A stretch of 64,000 nucleotides of DNA, from contig CAUYUJ010003014.1 of assembly GCA_963575745.1 (NCBI GenBank), forward strand, positions 46,001 through 110,000. Direction: 5' to 3'. The notes under the pieces are model-generated. The model did no database searches and was not told the DNA's origin. It saw only the letters and a list, made by a program, of their open reading frames with translations. The stretch comes from Prorocentrum cordatum (lineage: Eukaryota; Sar; Dinophyceae; Prorocentrales; Prorocentraceae). Shown here one piece after another: positions 9,486 to 23,901 of the stretch; position 1 is the stretch's first letter; the number at the start of each line of letters is the position of its first letter. Both the position numbers and the translations under genes were made by a program.

Positions 9486-10502
9486 CTTGCGAGTGCCGCT
9501 GTTTATGCTGCGCCGCGCCCACTTCAGATATACTGTCTGCGCCTCCCCGACCAAGAGGGTGCGAGGTGCTGTAGCGAGACTCGTCCATGCTCGTCCTCCT
9601 CGTTCTCCTTGGCGATCGAGGGTCGAACAACCACGCGCGTGTGGCTTGCCAATGACTTCTGCCTACGTGTCGGGCCCCGTTTTCGGCCCTGGGGCCTTCA
9701 AGAGTCGATCCAGGATGAGAAACTAGCCATGGTGAACATCGGGACGGGTCTGGGGACAGATTTGGAGAGGATCATTCTGCGCCGTCCTGCTCCTCCGAGT
9801 TCTCCCCCTCTCCCCTTCCCTCCTGATGCGGGTCCTCCTCGCTCCGACTCCTCGCCACCTTCCTTCCCTTCACCGTCGGCCTTCTAGGTCGCCTGCATCT
9901 GCAGCTACTCCTTCTCGCATTTTTTCGTCCTCCTATTATTCCTGCCTCCTCCCGTGTCCCCTGCCCCTCCTCCTTCCGCCTCCCGTCTTTCACCGTCTTC
10001 GAGGATCCAGGCTGGAGTTTTGTGAAGGACTTCCAGAGACCTCCAGAGACCTCTGGGAGTGTGAAGCTCTCTCCCGACGCCCTCCCCCCCTCCTCCGCCT
10101 CTGGTTCCTCGCTGCAGGGGAGGCCCTGGTGCCACGAGCCCACTATGGACCTCGGAGTGGGGGTCACCTTGGGCTGGTTATGGGCATTTCTGCCAGCGCA
10201 GTCGACGCTCACAGCCACGACGAAGTGGTGTGGTTTTTCGAAAGCACCCTGGCACCCTTGCATCCTTACCCCCATGCCCCTGATAATAACCCCCCTTAAC
10301 TCCCCCCTTAACTGCCTGGTCTTGATGCTCTGGCCAAGACAGTTGGTCGGGGGAGAGGGGCGGCGAGGCCGAACTTCACTATCAGGGGGGAACGCTGCGA
10401 ATCGAAGTCGCGACCTTCTTATTCCCTACATCCTAAGTGTGGTTCTTTCATTCTCTGGACACCACGCGCAGTCCTCCTCACCCCCTTTCCTCCTCACACA
10501 GG
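9486..10502. other. Gene-poor DNA, no gene recognised
   Basis: TCC-rich and mixed sequence. A stretch near 10350-10415 (GAGAGGGGCGGCGAGGCCGAAC and a downstream GCGAATCGAAG word) resembles 54995-55050, suggesting another diverged dispersed repeat. Confidence 0.35.
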
Positions 10503-10526
10503 CACACCATCATCATCGTCATCAGT

Positions 10527-10595
<69 letters not shown>

Positions 10596-10612
10596 GCCAT
10601 CGTCCTCATCAC
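10503..10612 (+). repeat. (ATC)n microsatellite
   Basis: CAT/ATC units over about 110 bp with a few interruptions at both ends. Confidence 0.95.
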
Positions 10613-10835
10613 AATCATCACGTTCATCATCTGCCACTCCAGTATACCCATGCTCATCCTCATCCACTCTCTCTCACTCATTCACAGTCTCCCATGAGTC
10701 ACTCATCATCGTGTCAGGATCCCAACATGATCACTGGGCATCAACAATGTCGTCAACATCTCCTGCGCGCACCACCATCGTCATGACCTTCACCATCCCA
10801 CCATGACCATCGACCAAAAGGGGCCTCGTCTGTGA

Positions 10836-11320
10836 GCGGGTCATCGGAACCCCGTAGTTGCCGTCATTTTCGGACTGTTCTGGCCTGAGTATAGAGGAAG
10901 TTTGAGTGGGAGCTTCACCGGTGAGTTAATTGTATGGAACTCAGGCAGGAGCCCCCTCCCGAAGGGGTCTGAAAGACACGTTTGCAATCTGAGCGGATCA
11001 TCGGAACCTTATAACTGTCGTCACGTGTTGGCTTTTCTTGTTTGGGTATGGAAGAATTCTCGAGCGGGAGTTTCGTCTGGGAGTGATTTGCGTGGAAGTC
11101 TCAGGCGGGAGCCGCCTCCCTTTATGGGGTCCGCCCTTCATATTGACAATCCGAGCGGATCATCGGAACCTTGTCACTGTCGTCACTTTTGAGTTTTTCT
11201 GGCTTGAACATGGGAGGAAGTCTCGAGCGGGAGCTTCGTCTGTGAGTGAATTGAAAGGAAGTTTCAGGCGGGAGCCCCTCCGTATTGTAATTGTCGTGAT
11301 TTGGGTGTTTTTCTAAATTG
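10836..11320 (+). repeat. Tandem repeat, ~158-bp unit, three copies plus partial
   Basis: Units start near 10836, 10997 and 11153 with GAGCGGATCATCGGAACC. They continue with GTCGTCAC, a TTTTCTGGCTTGA-like segment, TCGAGCGGGAG, CTTCGTCTGTGAGTGAATT and CAGGCGGGAGCC. Divergence between copies is moderate. No gene. Confidence 0.8.
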
Positions 11321-11840
11321 AAGATGGATTCCAGGGATGAGGCGGAACAGTTCGTGGCAGAGCTGAACTTCGTGCCGCCTTCCGCCTGAGCGCGGCCACG
11401 ATTAACTCGGTGCCTGCGGAGTTGTCCCGACGGCTTGTTCTCGTGCCCCAGCGGCTCGCGGGGTTGTCTCATGTCCCGCCGGTTTCTTGATTCTCATCGG
11501 ACAACGTGCCCCTGCCGGGCGCGGCGGCGAGGGCGCCGAGGAAAATCGGCATGCGCCCCCTGCGACGAGGAAGGAGAGGTGCATGAGGAGAACAGGCGGG
11601 GTGGAAATGAGGGGGGGTTAAAAAAAGGAGGAGGAGGAGGAGGGCAAGGACGTAGAGGAAGAGGAGACATGTAACCAGGAGAGCGAGCAGGAGGAGTAGA
11701 CGGAGGGCGAGGAAGACAGGGATGAGGAAGAGGCGCAACAGAGGGCGATACGGGGGCTTTCGGCCAGGGCGAAGAGGAAACAACGAAGGGCAATCCACAT
11801 GCATTTTTATGCGGGGTCCGACCGTCGGACTGATGTTGAG
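11321..11840. other. Gene-poor DNA with a GA-rich stretch
   Basis: No gene recognised. The interval 11560-11790 is a purine-rich GA/GGA region that drives Pro/Leu-rich frames on the other strand. Confidence 0.4.
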
Positions 11841-11849
11841 CAACAGTAT

Positions 11850-11972
11850 CATCACGAACGTGTAGCAGGGCGACGGGGCTCTCTCCATGTCAGTTATCCC
11901 TGGTCACGAACGTACGCCACGGACGTGCGGTTGGCACCGTTTCAATTTTCCCATGTCACGAACGTGTGGCCC
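11850..11972 (+). repeat. TCACGAACGTG repeat cluster 1, ~51-bp spacing, three copies
   Basis: The word TCACGAACGT occurs at about 11852, 11904 and 11956, usually followed by GTGGCAGGG-like sequence. The same unit with similar spacing occurs at 17054-17130 and 55131-55262. Confidence 0.7.
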
Positions 11973-12095
11973 TGCTTTGGTGCAATGTTTCCCAACCACC
12001 TTGGTTGGGCATTCGTTTTGAACAGAGCACTCCGGTCGCGGCCCATCCTCCTGCCTCCCGCCTCTTGTCTCCCGCGACACCTCGCCGTCCCGCGG

Positions 12096-12510
12096 GGGGG
12101 TGGCTGCGAGCTGCCAAACTGTCGCCACTCTCGACGGCTGCTGGTGGGTTCAGCGGAGTGAGGCACCGCGCAGATCTGAACGGTAGGTCGCCGTCCCTGG
12201 GAGGCTACGGTCTACGAATTTGTCGCCACTTTCGAGGGCTGCTGGCGGGTCCAGCGGAGTGAGGCACCGCGCAGATCTGAGCGGTAACTCGCCGTCCTTG
12301 GGGGGGTGCGATTTGCGAATTTGTCTCCACCTTCGAGGGTTCCTGGTGGGTCGCGATGCACCACGCAGATCTGAGCGGTAGCTCGCCGTCCCTGGGGGCT
12401 GCGATTTGCGAATTGATCTCAAAGTTCGAGGGCTGCTGGTGGGTCCAGCGGAGTGAGGCACCACGCAGATCGGTAGCTCGCCGTCCCTGGGGGGCTGCGA
12501 GCCTCACGAA
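12096..12510 (+). repeat. Tandem repeat, ~100-bp unit, four copies
   Basis: Units contain GCGATTTGCGAATTTGTC, CACTTTCGAGGGCTGCTGG, TGGGTCCAGCGGAGTGAGGC, ACCGCGCAGATCTGAGCGG and TAGCTCGCCGTCCCTGGGG. The third unit lacks the CCAGCGGAGTGAGG part. Frames on both strands are artefacts. Confidence 0.85.
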
Positions 12511-12689
12511 TGCCGCTCGCAGAAGTAGATGCGCCCATGCCACGTCATCATTTCGGTACAACGTTCCCCAAACGAGTCATGATTCGCACTGTGCATGGGT
12601 CGGGTACGTCGCCAGTGTAATTGGTTTGTTGGGTTACAACCGCCACTGCTACGATTACCACTACTATTACTATGAGTACTAGTGCTAGC

Positions 12690-16765
<4,076 letters not shown>

Positions 16766-17845
16766 TCTCCTTAGCCCCCCCACCCCACCAACGAACTTGT
16801 TTTCCCCGGGCGTTTCCTCGTACCAGAGAATGGCCACCATGAGCTCCTGTTCATGTAATGTAGAAAGTGGTTACACAACAGCACACAAAAGGTTATACAA
16901 ATGAGAAGTTCAATGCCCCGGACCAGAATTCTAGAGGGGAAGACTGTTTTTTTCTTCTTTTCTCACCCCCCTCCTCCCTTTCCCTTCCCGCTCCTTTCCC
17001 CTCCCCTCCTTGTTATTTGTGTATTTGGGATTCTGACCATTGCATCATTCCGAAGTCACGAACGTGTGGAATGGTTGTGGGATTCTCACCGTTGCGTCTT
17101 TCCTTAGTCACGAACGCGTGGCAGGGATAGGCCGCCGTCGTCGTCGTGCGACGACGACGGCGGCGACGACGGCGACGACGACCTCCTCCGTCCTCGTCAT
17201 ACATCCCACGTGCGATTCGCCGGGACATCAAGTTTACTATCCCCCCAGGACGTCGAACTTTTTGTTTTTCCCGGATGATTAAAATCGGGGGCACAAGGTT
17301 ACTTTTTGTTCGGACCACCTTGTAGGACGCAATTCCTGGGAGGTCAAGTCAGCACCAGCGTGGTATGTTCGTGGTCGGAAACCGACCGAATCCTGTCTAT
17401 ATCATTATAGAGCCGTGTTGTATTGTTTTACGCCGCGTTTAATTCGGCTAAAAGGCGTCTTGCTCTGGATTAATTAATCGCCCTTTAATTTTTTCTGACG
17501 GAAACCTCACGGGAGTTGCTTCCATCCTTGGCCAGTTTCGCTGACAAAATCTCGCGGGTACCGTTGAAAGTGGTCGCGACCTGAACGCCCAAATGGATTT
17601 TTGCTCCTTCGCCTGGCGTCGCGCAAAAAGGGAGGGGGGAACGGTGTGTATGTGTGTGTTTCTCTTCACCACCAGGTGTAGCTCCTGGCTGCCCCCCAGC
17701 TTCAGCTCAGCGCAGTTCAGTACAGCCTGTGCCGGCGCTGCTCTTCCTCCTCCTTCCCTGAATTGCGGCCGTAATTTGTTTATCGCGTGCCCCCTGTTGC
17801 CTATCCGCAGGATCAGTCGCCTTCTGCCCAGCCGCCGACGCAAAA
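16766..17845. other. Gene-poor DNA, no gene recognised
   Basis: Contains the TCACGAACGTG cluster listed separately and a short CGT/CGA tract (17128-17190). The rest is unique sequence without a convincing frame. Confidence 0.4.
17053..17130 (+). repeat. TCACGAACGTG repeat cluster 2
   Basis: Two copies about 52 bp apart: AGTCACGAACGTGTGGAATGG and AGTCACGAACGCGTGGCAGGG, the first followed by TTGTGGGATTCTCACC. Same family as 11850-11972 and 55131-55262. Confidence 0.7.
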
Positions 17846-18163
17846 AGTGTGTGTGTGTGTGTGTGTATGTGTGTGTATGTGTGGGGGGGGGGGAGGGGGG
17901 GGGGGCGGGGCGCATGTGTGTGCGTGTTTGTGTGTGTATGTGTGTGGGTGTTTGCGTGTGTGTGTGTGTGTGTGTGTCTGTGTGTGTGTGTATGTGTGTG
18001 TTTGTGTGTGTGTGTTTGTGTGTGCGTGTGTGTGTGTGCGTGGGTGCGTGCGTGCGTGCGTGCGTGCGTTCGTGCGTGCGTGCGTGCGCGCGCGGCGTGC
18101 ATGCGTGCGTGCGTGCGTGCGTGCCTGCGTGCGTGCGCGCGTGCGTGCGTGCGTGCGTGGAGG
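17846..18163 (+). repeat. Compound (GT)n - (GTGC)n tract
   Basis: Alternating purine/pyrimidine DNA over about 310 bp: (TG)n with G-run interruptions (17880-17905), then (GTGC)n from about 18040. Alternating GT/GC DNA of this length is a candidate for Z-DNA. Cys/Val frames on this strand and His/Thr frames on the other are artefacts. Confidence 0.95.
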
Positions 18164-19128
18164 GGGGCGCATTTTGAGCAGACGGGGTGCCAGGCGGTGG
18201 GCGCCGTGGACGCGCACCCGGCCCCCCGTGAGGATTTCTCAGCAGCCCCCGTCGCAGGGACCGCAACGGGCACGGACAGAATTGGCGTACAGTCCAGCAG
18301 TTGTTGTTCATTCTGAACAGGATGCGTTGTCGGTGCCGCCGCGGTCGGTGTCCACTTGAGACACAAACCCGTCTGCTCAACAGAGGCTGTTGTCGGTTTT
18401 AGACAACGTATGGAGTTGGGCATCGTAGCAATTTGTCCGTACCCATCTCGGGCGTCCAAGCCCCTTGCCCTCCTGAGAGGGCCCCCCTGCCTTCTCGGAC
18501 ACCCCCCGTCCTCTGAGCAGGCGGTCCCCTGTCACGCCTCCCCTAAAAACAGTTGGGACGTTGAAGGTAGGGCCGCTGGGTTCAGGAGTGGCTACAGTGT
18601 TCGAGCCGCTCCTCAGATTCGGGTGGTTTACGTAATTCCTCCGACCCCCAGAAAGGAGTCAAAGTTTGCGACGATTGTGGAAGTTCTCGACTGGCCTTCG
18701 GCCCAAGCCTCCACCGTGCGATGGCTGTGGGTCAGGAGCCTCCTGGATGAATCTGAGGGTCTCGTCGCATGGTTCTCATGGGGCCTCTTGGAAGGGCTAC
18801 GGTGTTCGAGCCGCTCTCTAGCTTTAGGCCGTGGAGCCTATTCGCGGCCGAGGCTCCCCACGTCCAAACAAGTTCCGTCGTTCTGTATTGTGCGTTCTCT
18901 ATAGCAGCAAAGTGGCTGTAGCGCGCCGCCGGCCTGTACCCTGCATCCTCGCGGTGCGCGGCGACCGCAGCCCAGCCGAGGCCTGCCCGCGATGTCACAG
19001 GAGCAAGCGTGAGAATGATACGTGCCAGGATGTCCCAGGAGTCCCAGGTTCCCCACTTCGAATAAGAGAGACTGCACAACCATACATTTGCAGAGCTCCG
19101 CGCGGATTTCTCGTATTGGCGCTGGTTG
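18164..19128. other. Gene-poor DNA, no gene recognised
   Basis: No convincing frame. A short word (GTGTTCGAGCCGCTCTC-like) occurs twice, near 18597 and 18801. Confidence 0.4.
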
Positions 19129-19255
19129 ACCCTGGCGGCGCATCTGGCGCCGCCCCTGGCGCGCTCGGCGCGCCTGGGAGGTGGTTCAGTGCAGATCCAA
19201 GCAAGCCGCGAGGTGTAATTGTTATGCTGCTGTTTCTTCCTCTACTGCGCTTCCT
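19129..19255 (+). repeat. Dispersed repeat shared with 9328-9485
   Basis: Collinear with the 9.3-kb copy, ending in the same T-rich TTTCTTCCTC/TTTCCTC block. The segment just upstream (GAGCTCCGCGCGGATTT) also resembles 8955-8975. Confidence 0.55.
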
Positions 19256-19744
19256 CGGAAACTGCAGACATCGAGGGCCGCAAGCTGCTCCAGAACTCGT
19301 GGAACGCATCCTGAGCCAATCGCATCATGGCGTCGTCCTCGCCCTATCGGCCACCCCTCCTCCCCCGAGCTCCGAGACTCTGGCAGGCTCGCTCGCATCG
19401 AGCGAGGATGGCCGCACTCAGCCGCGGGCGCCGCCCGTCCGGCGCTGCTCCGTGGTCCCGCCGGCCGGAGTCATCCGCATCCGCCGCTTCGGAGTTGTGC
19501 CCCGGGATCGCGGGGATTGAGGTTCGAGCTGACTCGGGGCCTCCAATCGGGCCGAACGAAAGGGGGGGTCACGAACTCTGCTGCGTGCAGCTGGTTTCGG
19601 CCCCGCCGCAGGGCCCATTCCTCGATAGATGGGCGCCTCCCTGTGCCAGGAGGCGCTGGGAAAATCAGCTACGCGAGCTGATTCTCGACACCCCCTTTGC
19701 TATCCCCCCCTTTCGCCCGGCCCGACACACCGTGACCGTGTGGT
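19256..19744. other. Gene-poor DNA, no gene recognised
   Basis: GC-rich with overlapping frames and no domain. Confidence 0.4.
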
Positions 19745-19915
19745 GAATCAGTTAGTTGGGCTCCGGGGCGACTGCATCCGTTTTGGGACCTGGGCCGCTC
19801 TCCGAGGGCGTCTCGGGCGACTGCAGCCTCTAGGGTCCCCTGACTGTGCGGTGCTGCGGTGAGGTCTTTAGGATCTCGAGGTCACCCCACGGTCGATCAC
19901 CGCACCGCTTCTGGA
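19745..19915 (+). repeat. Dispersed repeat, copy 3 of 3
   Basis: Shares with 4171-4330 and 7038-7180 the ordered words GGGCCGCTCTCCGAGGGCG, TCGGGCGACTGC, TGCGGTGAGGTCTT and TCGAGGTCACCCCACGGT. Confidence 0.55.
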
Positions 19916-21735
19916 CCCCCAGGTCATAGATCGATGGGTTGGAACGTCTGTTCCCTTCTAGGAAGCTCCCGTGGACGTCCTCGTCGCTCCAGCTGGGTCC
20001 GTTTCGAGCTTCTGACCAGAGCGCGCCCTCACTAAGATGCCCTGCCGAGTCGAGGATTGAAGTCCAAGGACCGAAGTGCGGGCGGAAAGATAGGCGACGG
20101 GGACCGACAGCAGCTCGTGCCTACTCTGCATATGGCTCGCTGAGGCGGCGTCGTCACTGGCGCTGCCCGTTCGGGACCGGATGTCGCTTGCCCAGCAGCG
20201 CCGTTCCCGGTTTTGCACAGCGACTGCTGTCTCGATAGCCCCGATTCTTCCCGCCCCCATTTGGGGCGATGCCACAGGGAACAGTGGATGTGGATGTGTG
20301 GTATAGTGTCGCTACGACTGCTCTCGGGGCGGTAGGCTAGGCCCCCCGACGCCGTGCCAAAAGGGGCACGGGCGTGCTCGTCAGGGCTTGCTCGACTCGG
20401 TGTCTCGTTTTCTTCGCTCTTTCTCGTTCGCGTGGGCCTGGGGCGAAAGTCCAGAAGCTGCGGACGGGGACGCCTCCAGGCGGCGTGCTGAAATTCGACT
20501 GCATGTGCTCGCGGTGTCCCCGCCTGCCCCCGCGCCAACGATGCGCGTTTTTCTTACACTTAGCATGTCTGCGAATGCAGACGTCTTGCATGCAGATTGG
20601 CTTTGGGCGGTGCCGAGGTGACAGGGCGCGTGAGGGTTCGGTGAGGCTGGAAGTGCCCCCCCCCCGAAAGGCGCACACAAGTAGGGAGAGATGTTGGAGG
20701 GGGACTGCCAGCATTCAGAAATATGAAGTTGATGTCTTGAAGCGGAGGCCCCATGCCCTTGCCTCAACAAGGCAACGTAGTGCCAGACGGGGCGATCTGT
20801 CGGGCACAGAGAGAGAGAGAGAGAGAAACAAAAAAACACGAAAAAAACGGACAGCCAGGCAGACGGACAGACAGAGACATCGACAGGGAGGGGGCACATC
20901 CAGGCATATCAATGTTCTGTTCGGGAGGGAGGGAGGCCAACTCGGCTCCGCCTTGGGCTCTGGCCAGCACTATCGGCTCCGCTTTGACTGCCAGTGCGGC
21001 TAGAGGCAGCACGGAGACGGATTCGGACCCGTTGCGCACCCACAGGTGCTAGCAGCGAATATCCTCCTTCATACGCCGGCTCTCGCCGTTCCCCGCCGTC
21101 CTCCTCCTTTCACATTCCTCCTGTGTGCTTTGGGCCGCCTGGGCCTCAGGGCTGGGCCTCCCTTCGCTGGGGATGGTGGCGCTCAGGGGCTCTCGGGGTG
21201 AAAGCCTTCAGCAAGAACGGCGCGCAGACTGCTGCGATGCCGAATCCGACCGACCTTCCTCCTCCCTTCTCCGAGGGCGGGATAGAAGTACTGCGCAAAC
21301 ACTTGCGGTCCCTCCAACAATGGAGGAACCGCAGACGGCGCTGCGGAGCTTGACGCTTCCTCCTGCCGAGGAGATCCGATGCTCCTTCGAGCCTCCGGCT
21401 CTTCCTCGCGCCCCCCGCTTCCCGCCCCAGATCGTGCCCTCCGCTTCCCGCGCACAGGCCGCGGCCCCCTCCCAGCAGTTCCTGGCACCCGCTGCTCACT
21501 CCCGCGCCTGCCGGCGCCCCGTCATTGCCGGGTCCACGAGGTTGCCCAGATTCCACGTCCTCTGCCTCCCCCGCCCTCGTCCGCGCTATAATGCGCTCAC
21601 CCTGGCTGAGCAAATCCCACTTTGGCATGCAAACTATTGATGCTTCGCGCATCCCCACCAGCCCATCCAAAAACAGACACCAGGCGAGTAGCCCTGATCA
21701 GGGATATGTTGCAGCATGCGGCCCCGCAGTGGATC
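19916..21735. other. Gene-poor DNA with a short (GA)n
   Basis: No gene recognised. A (GA)10 microsatellite lies near 20806-20826. A 25-base word at 21639-21663 recurs at 35668-35692. Confidence 0.4.
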
Positions 21736-21830
21736 GTGACGACGACGGCGACGGCGACAGCGACGAGACGACGGCGACGGCGACGGCGACGGCGGCGGCG
21801 CCGACGCCGACGCCGACGCCGACGACAGGA
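21736..21830 (+). repeat. (GACGGC)n / (GACGCC)n microsatellite
   Basis: GACGGC hexamers with GAC and GCC variants over about 95 bp. Confidence 0.9.
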
Positions 21831-21861
21831 GCTACTATCAAGACCTTTTCGATCTTTCGCT

Positions 21862-21962
21862 TGGGGAGCGTTTTGGAGGCCTCTTGGGGCCATCGTGGAG
21901 CCCTCTTGGGGGTCCATCTTGGAGGTCTCTTTGGCCCTCTTGGGGCTCCTTTGGGGGTCGCA
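21862..21962 (+). repeat. CTTGGGG/GGAGGCC short-period repeat
   Basis: Irregular repetition of CTCTTGGGG, TTGGAGG and GGAGCC words at roughly 16-20-bp spacing. Similar wording occurs at 37140-37555. Confidence 0.5.
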
Positions 21963-22019
21963 ACAGGCGATCGTTGTGGACGGAATCTAAGCTTGTTGTC
22001 TGCGAAGGGAGGGAGCGAG

Positions 22020-22205
22020 CGGGTGGGTCGCGGCGGATGGGTAAGATGGGAGGGGGCGGCGGGTGGGTCGCGGGTGGGTCGCGGGGTGGTTCGCGGGGTG
22101 GGTCGCGGGGTGGGTCGCGGGTGGGTGGCGGGTCGCGGGTGGTTCGCGGGGTTTGTCGTCGGATGGGTCGCGGGAGGGTCGTGTGCGGGGTCGCGGGTGG
22201 GACGA
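22020..22205 (+). repeat. G-rich minisatellite, second locus (GGGTCGCGGGT unit)
   Basis: Same 11-12-bp unit and same ending as 1590-1945: GGTCGCGGGTGGGAC followed by an AAC-rich stretch (2220x). It lacks the ~110-bp parent repeats seen at the first locus. Confidence 0.85.
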
Positions 22206-22652
22206 CGACAACAAACATCAAACATTCAGATCAAGAACAATAGCAACAACAACAGCAGGCATTTTACCCGAATGTTCTATGCTCCCACATGCGGCATGCA
22301 TTCACCATGAGATATCCCCCTCATGGGTGATGTGTTCTTGCGCACGGGGGTCCGATCTTTCCTCTCCCTGATTTCCCGCCCGAGGAGGTTTTGACAGCAC
22401 CTTTCCGAGCCAGCTCAACATCTGCTGCCCTGGTGGCACATATCCTTTGCAATCCCTTCGCCCAGGCCTTGCGTCTATGTATCACGACGCCTGAGTGGCC
22501 CAAGACCTCAGGGAGCGGCCTCACAACCTTTGGGAAAGTCCCGTGGAGAGCCCCCAGAGCCTGCGACAGAAACTTCGGAGCTTAGGCCCCCAGTCTACAG
22601 CTTTTGCGTCGGCCGCTTTCTTATGGCGCTGGGGTTCGTCGTCGTCGTCGTC
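22206..22652. other. Spacer before the retroelement cluster
   Basis: No gene recognised. It ends in a short (GTC)n tract (22637-22652) directly abutting the spliced-leader remnant. Confidence 0.4.
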
Positions 22653-22668
22653 GCCATTTTGGCTCAAG
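22653..22668 (+). other. Dinoflagellate spliced-leader remnant
   Basis: GCCATTTTGGCTCAAG is identical to the 3' 16 bases of the conserved 22-base dinoflagellate spliced leader, which is trans-spliced to mRNA 5' ends. The five bases upstream do not match (the leader's CCGTA is replaced by the end of a GTC tract). A genomic relic of this kind is expected when a trans-spliced mRNA is reverse-transcribed and reinserted. It lies just before the LINE-like coding region. A 16-base exact match by chance in 64 kb is very unlikely. Confidence 0.8.
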
Positions 22669-23895
22669 ACGGCACCCAGAGAGCACTGGAGGAACGTCCG
22701 TCCTGGCCAGGCTGCCCGCATGGTCTGAGACACTTTGTTCTGGCTTCGACCCGCGTCCGTCTCTCCTTGACGGCGGCGGCGCTCGCCGCGGCGGCGTCAG
22801 GCGCCCCAGACTGGGAGCGCAACCAGCGCAGCCGCGTGGACCTCGCCAATCTGGAGCTGGACGGAGGGGCGATTGAGGGCGCCGCGACCGACGACGGTCT
22901 GGGCGAGCCTCCGCTGGGCGCCCAGCGGCAGGGCTTGCCGCCTCCTGCGCCCGTGTTGCCGCCAGACCTCGACAGGGGCCAGGTGGCGCAGTACATCATA
23001 AGGGGCTCTGAACGGCACGATGGGGGTCCGCATGGATACGGTGGGGCGCAATGTGACACCGTTGCGCCGCACGACGGAATCCAGCGCGAAGGACATCGCC
23101 GCGATGCAGGCCAGCCTCACCTCGCAGGAGGCCCGCCTGGCCGCCTTGGAGACGGGCCCTTCCTCCGTTGGCGTGAGCTCCGCAGCTTCGATGGGGGGGT
23201 CGACGCGCCTGGAGGACAGCCAAACACTTGGGGACAGTACTTCCAGCAGCAGCGTGAGGGCGCCATGCCTCCACCAGCTGCTGGCCCGAGGGCGCCCCGG
23301 GGCGGTGAGAACTCGACGCACGCGGTCTTCGTGGCGGGTTTCCCAGGCACGTGGGAAAAAGGCGGAGGTTGCGAAGCATCTGCTGACAAAATTGACACGC
23401 GAACGGACTTTAGACGAGCAGACCATCGCATAGATCTACGGAGTGTGGCGCTTCTGCGACCAGGCCAAAGTCGTCTTCATCAATAATCAGAAGATGTGGG
23501 ACTTCATGCGTAGGTGGAATGTGTTGAAGGTTCCGTGCCCTGGCGCCCGCAACGACCGCTTGTGGCACAAAGTGGACCTGGGACCGCGCGAGGTCGGGCA
23601 CTCGCGAAGGGTCAGCTTCGCGGTGCGGACCTTGCGGGAGCATGGGATTCAGACAGGGGCTCTGCACCGAGGAGACGAAGCAGAAGACATCCGACGCCGA
23701 CTGGGACCGCGGTCAGGTGTCTATCGGAAGAACAGCACGGAGCGCCCGATCCGCATCCTGAGCAGGGCGAGGGCGACTGAACTTCTGGAGCTCGGCGCGG
23801 ACCCGCTCGCCCAGGCCTTGCTGAGCCAGGAGTTGCTGGAGATGAAGCTCGGCGACCGCTTGGGCGCAATCAGCGACCCACCTCGCCTTCAGTGA
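22669..23895 (+). pseudogene. LINE ORF1: coiled coil plus RRM-like domain (broken)
   Basis: Likely nucleic-acid chaperone of a LINE-like element. A heptad-like stretch near 23020-23160 (MGVRMDTVGRNV, then IAAMQASLTSQEARLAALE) suggests a coiled coil. It is followed by an RRM-like pattern: strand VFVAGFP (frame shared with 22530-23486), helix AEVAKHLLTKLT, then KVVFINNQKMWDFMRRW as the RNP1-like strand and helix. The first strand and the rest lie in different frames, so a frameshift is present near 23340. An in-frame TAG at 23431-23433 interrupts the domain, and coding resumes in the same frame to 23895 with an Arg/Glu-rich C-terminus. Assignment rests on pattern, not alignment. Confidence 0.55.
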
Positions 23896-23901
23896 TTTCG
23901 G

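Noticed and set aside
17448-18459. Cys/Val-rich frames and opposing His/Thr-rich frames resembling metal-binding proteins
   Set aside because: Artefacts of (GT)n and (GTGC)n DNA; the same happens at 38.6-39.3 kb.
18590-18815. Repeated GTGTTCGAGCC words considered as tRNA T-arms
   Set aside because: No matching acceptor, D or anticodon arms could be drawn around either copy.
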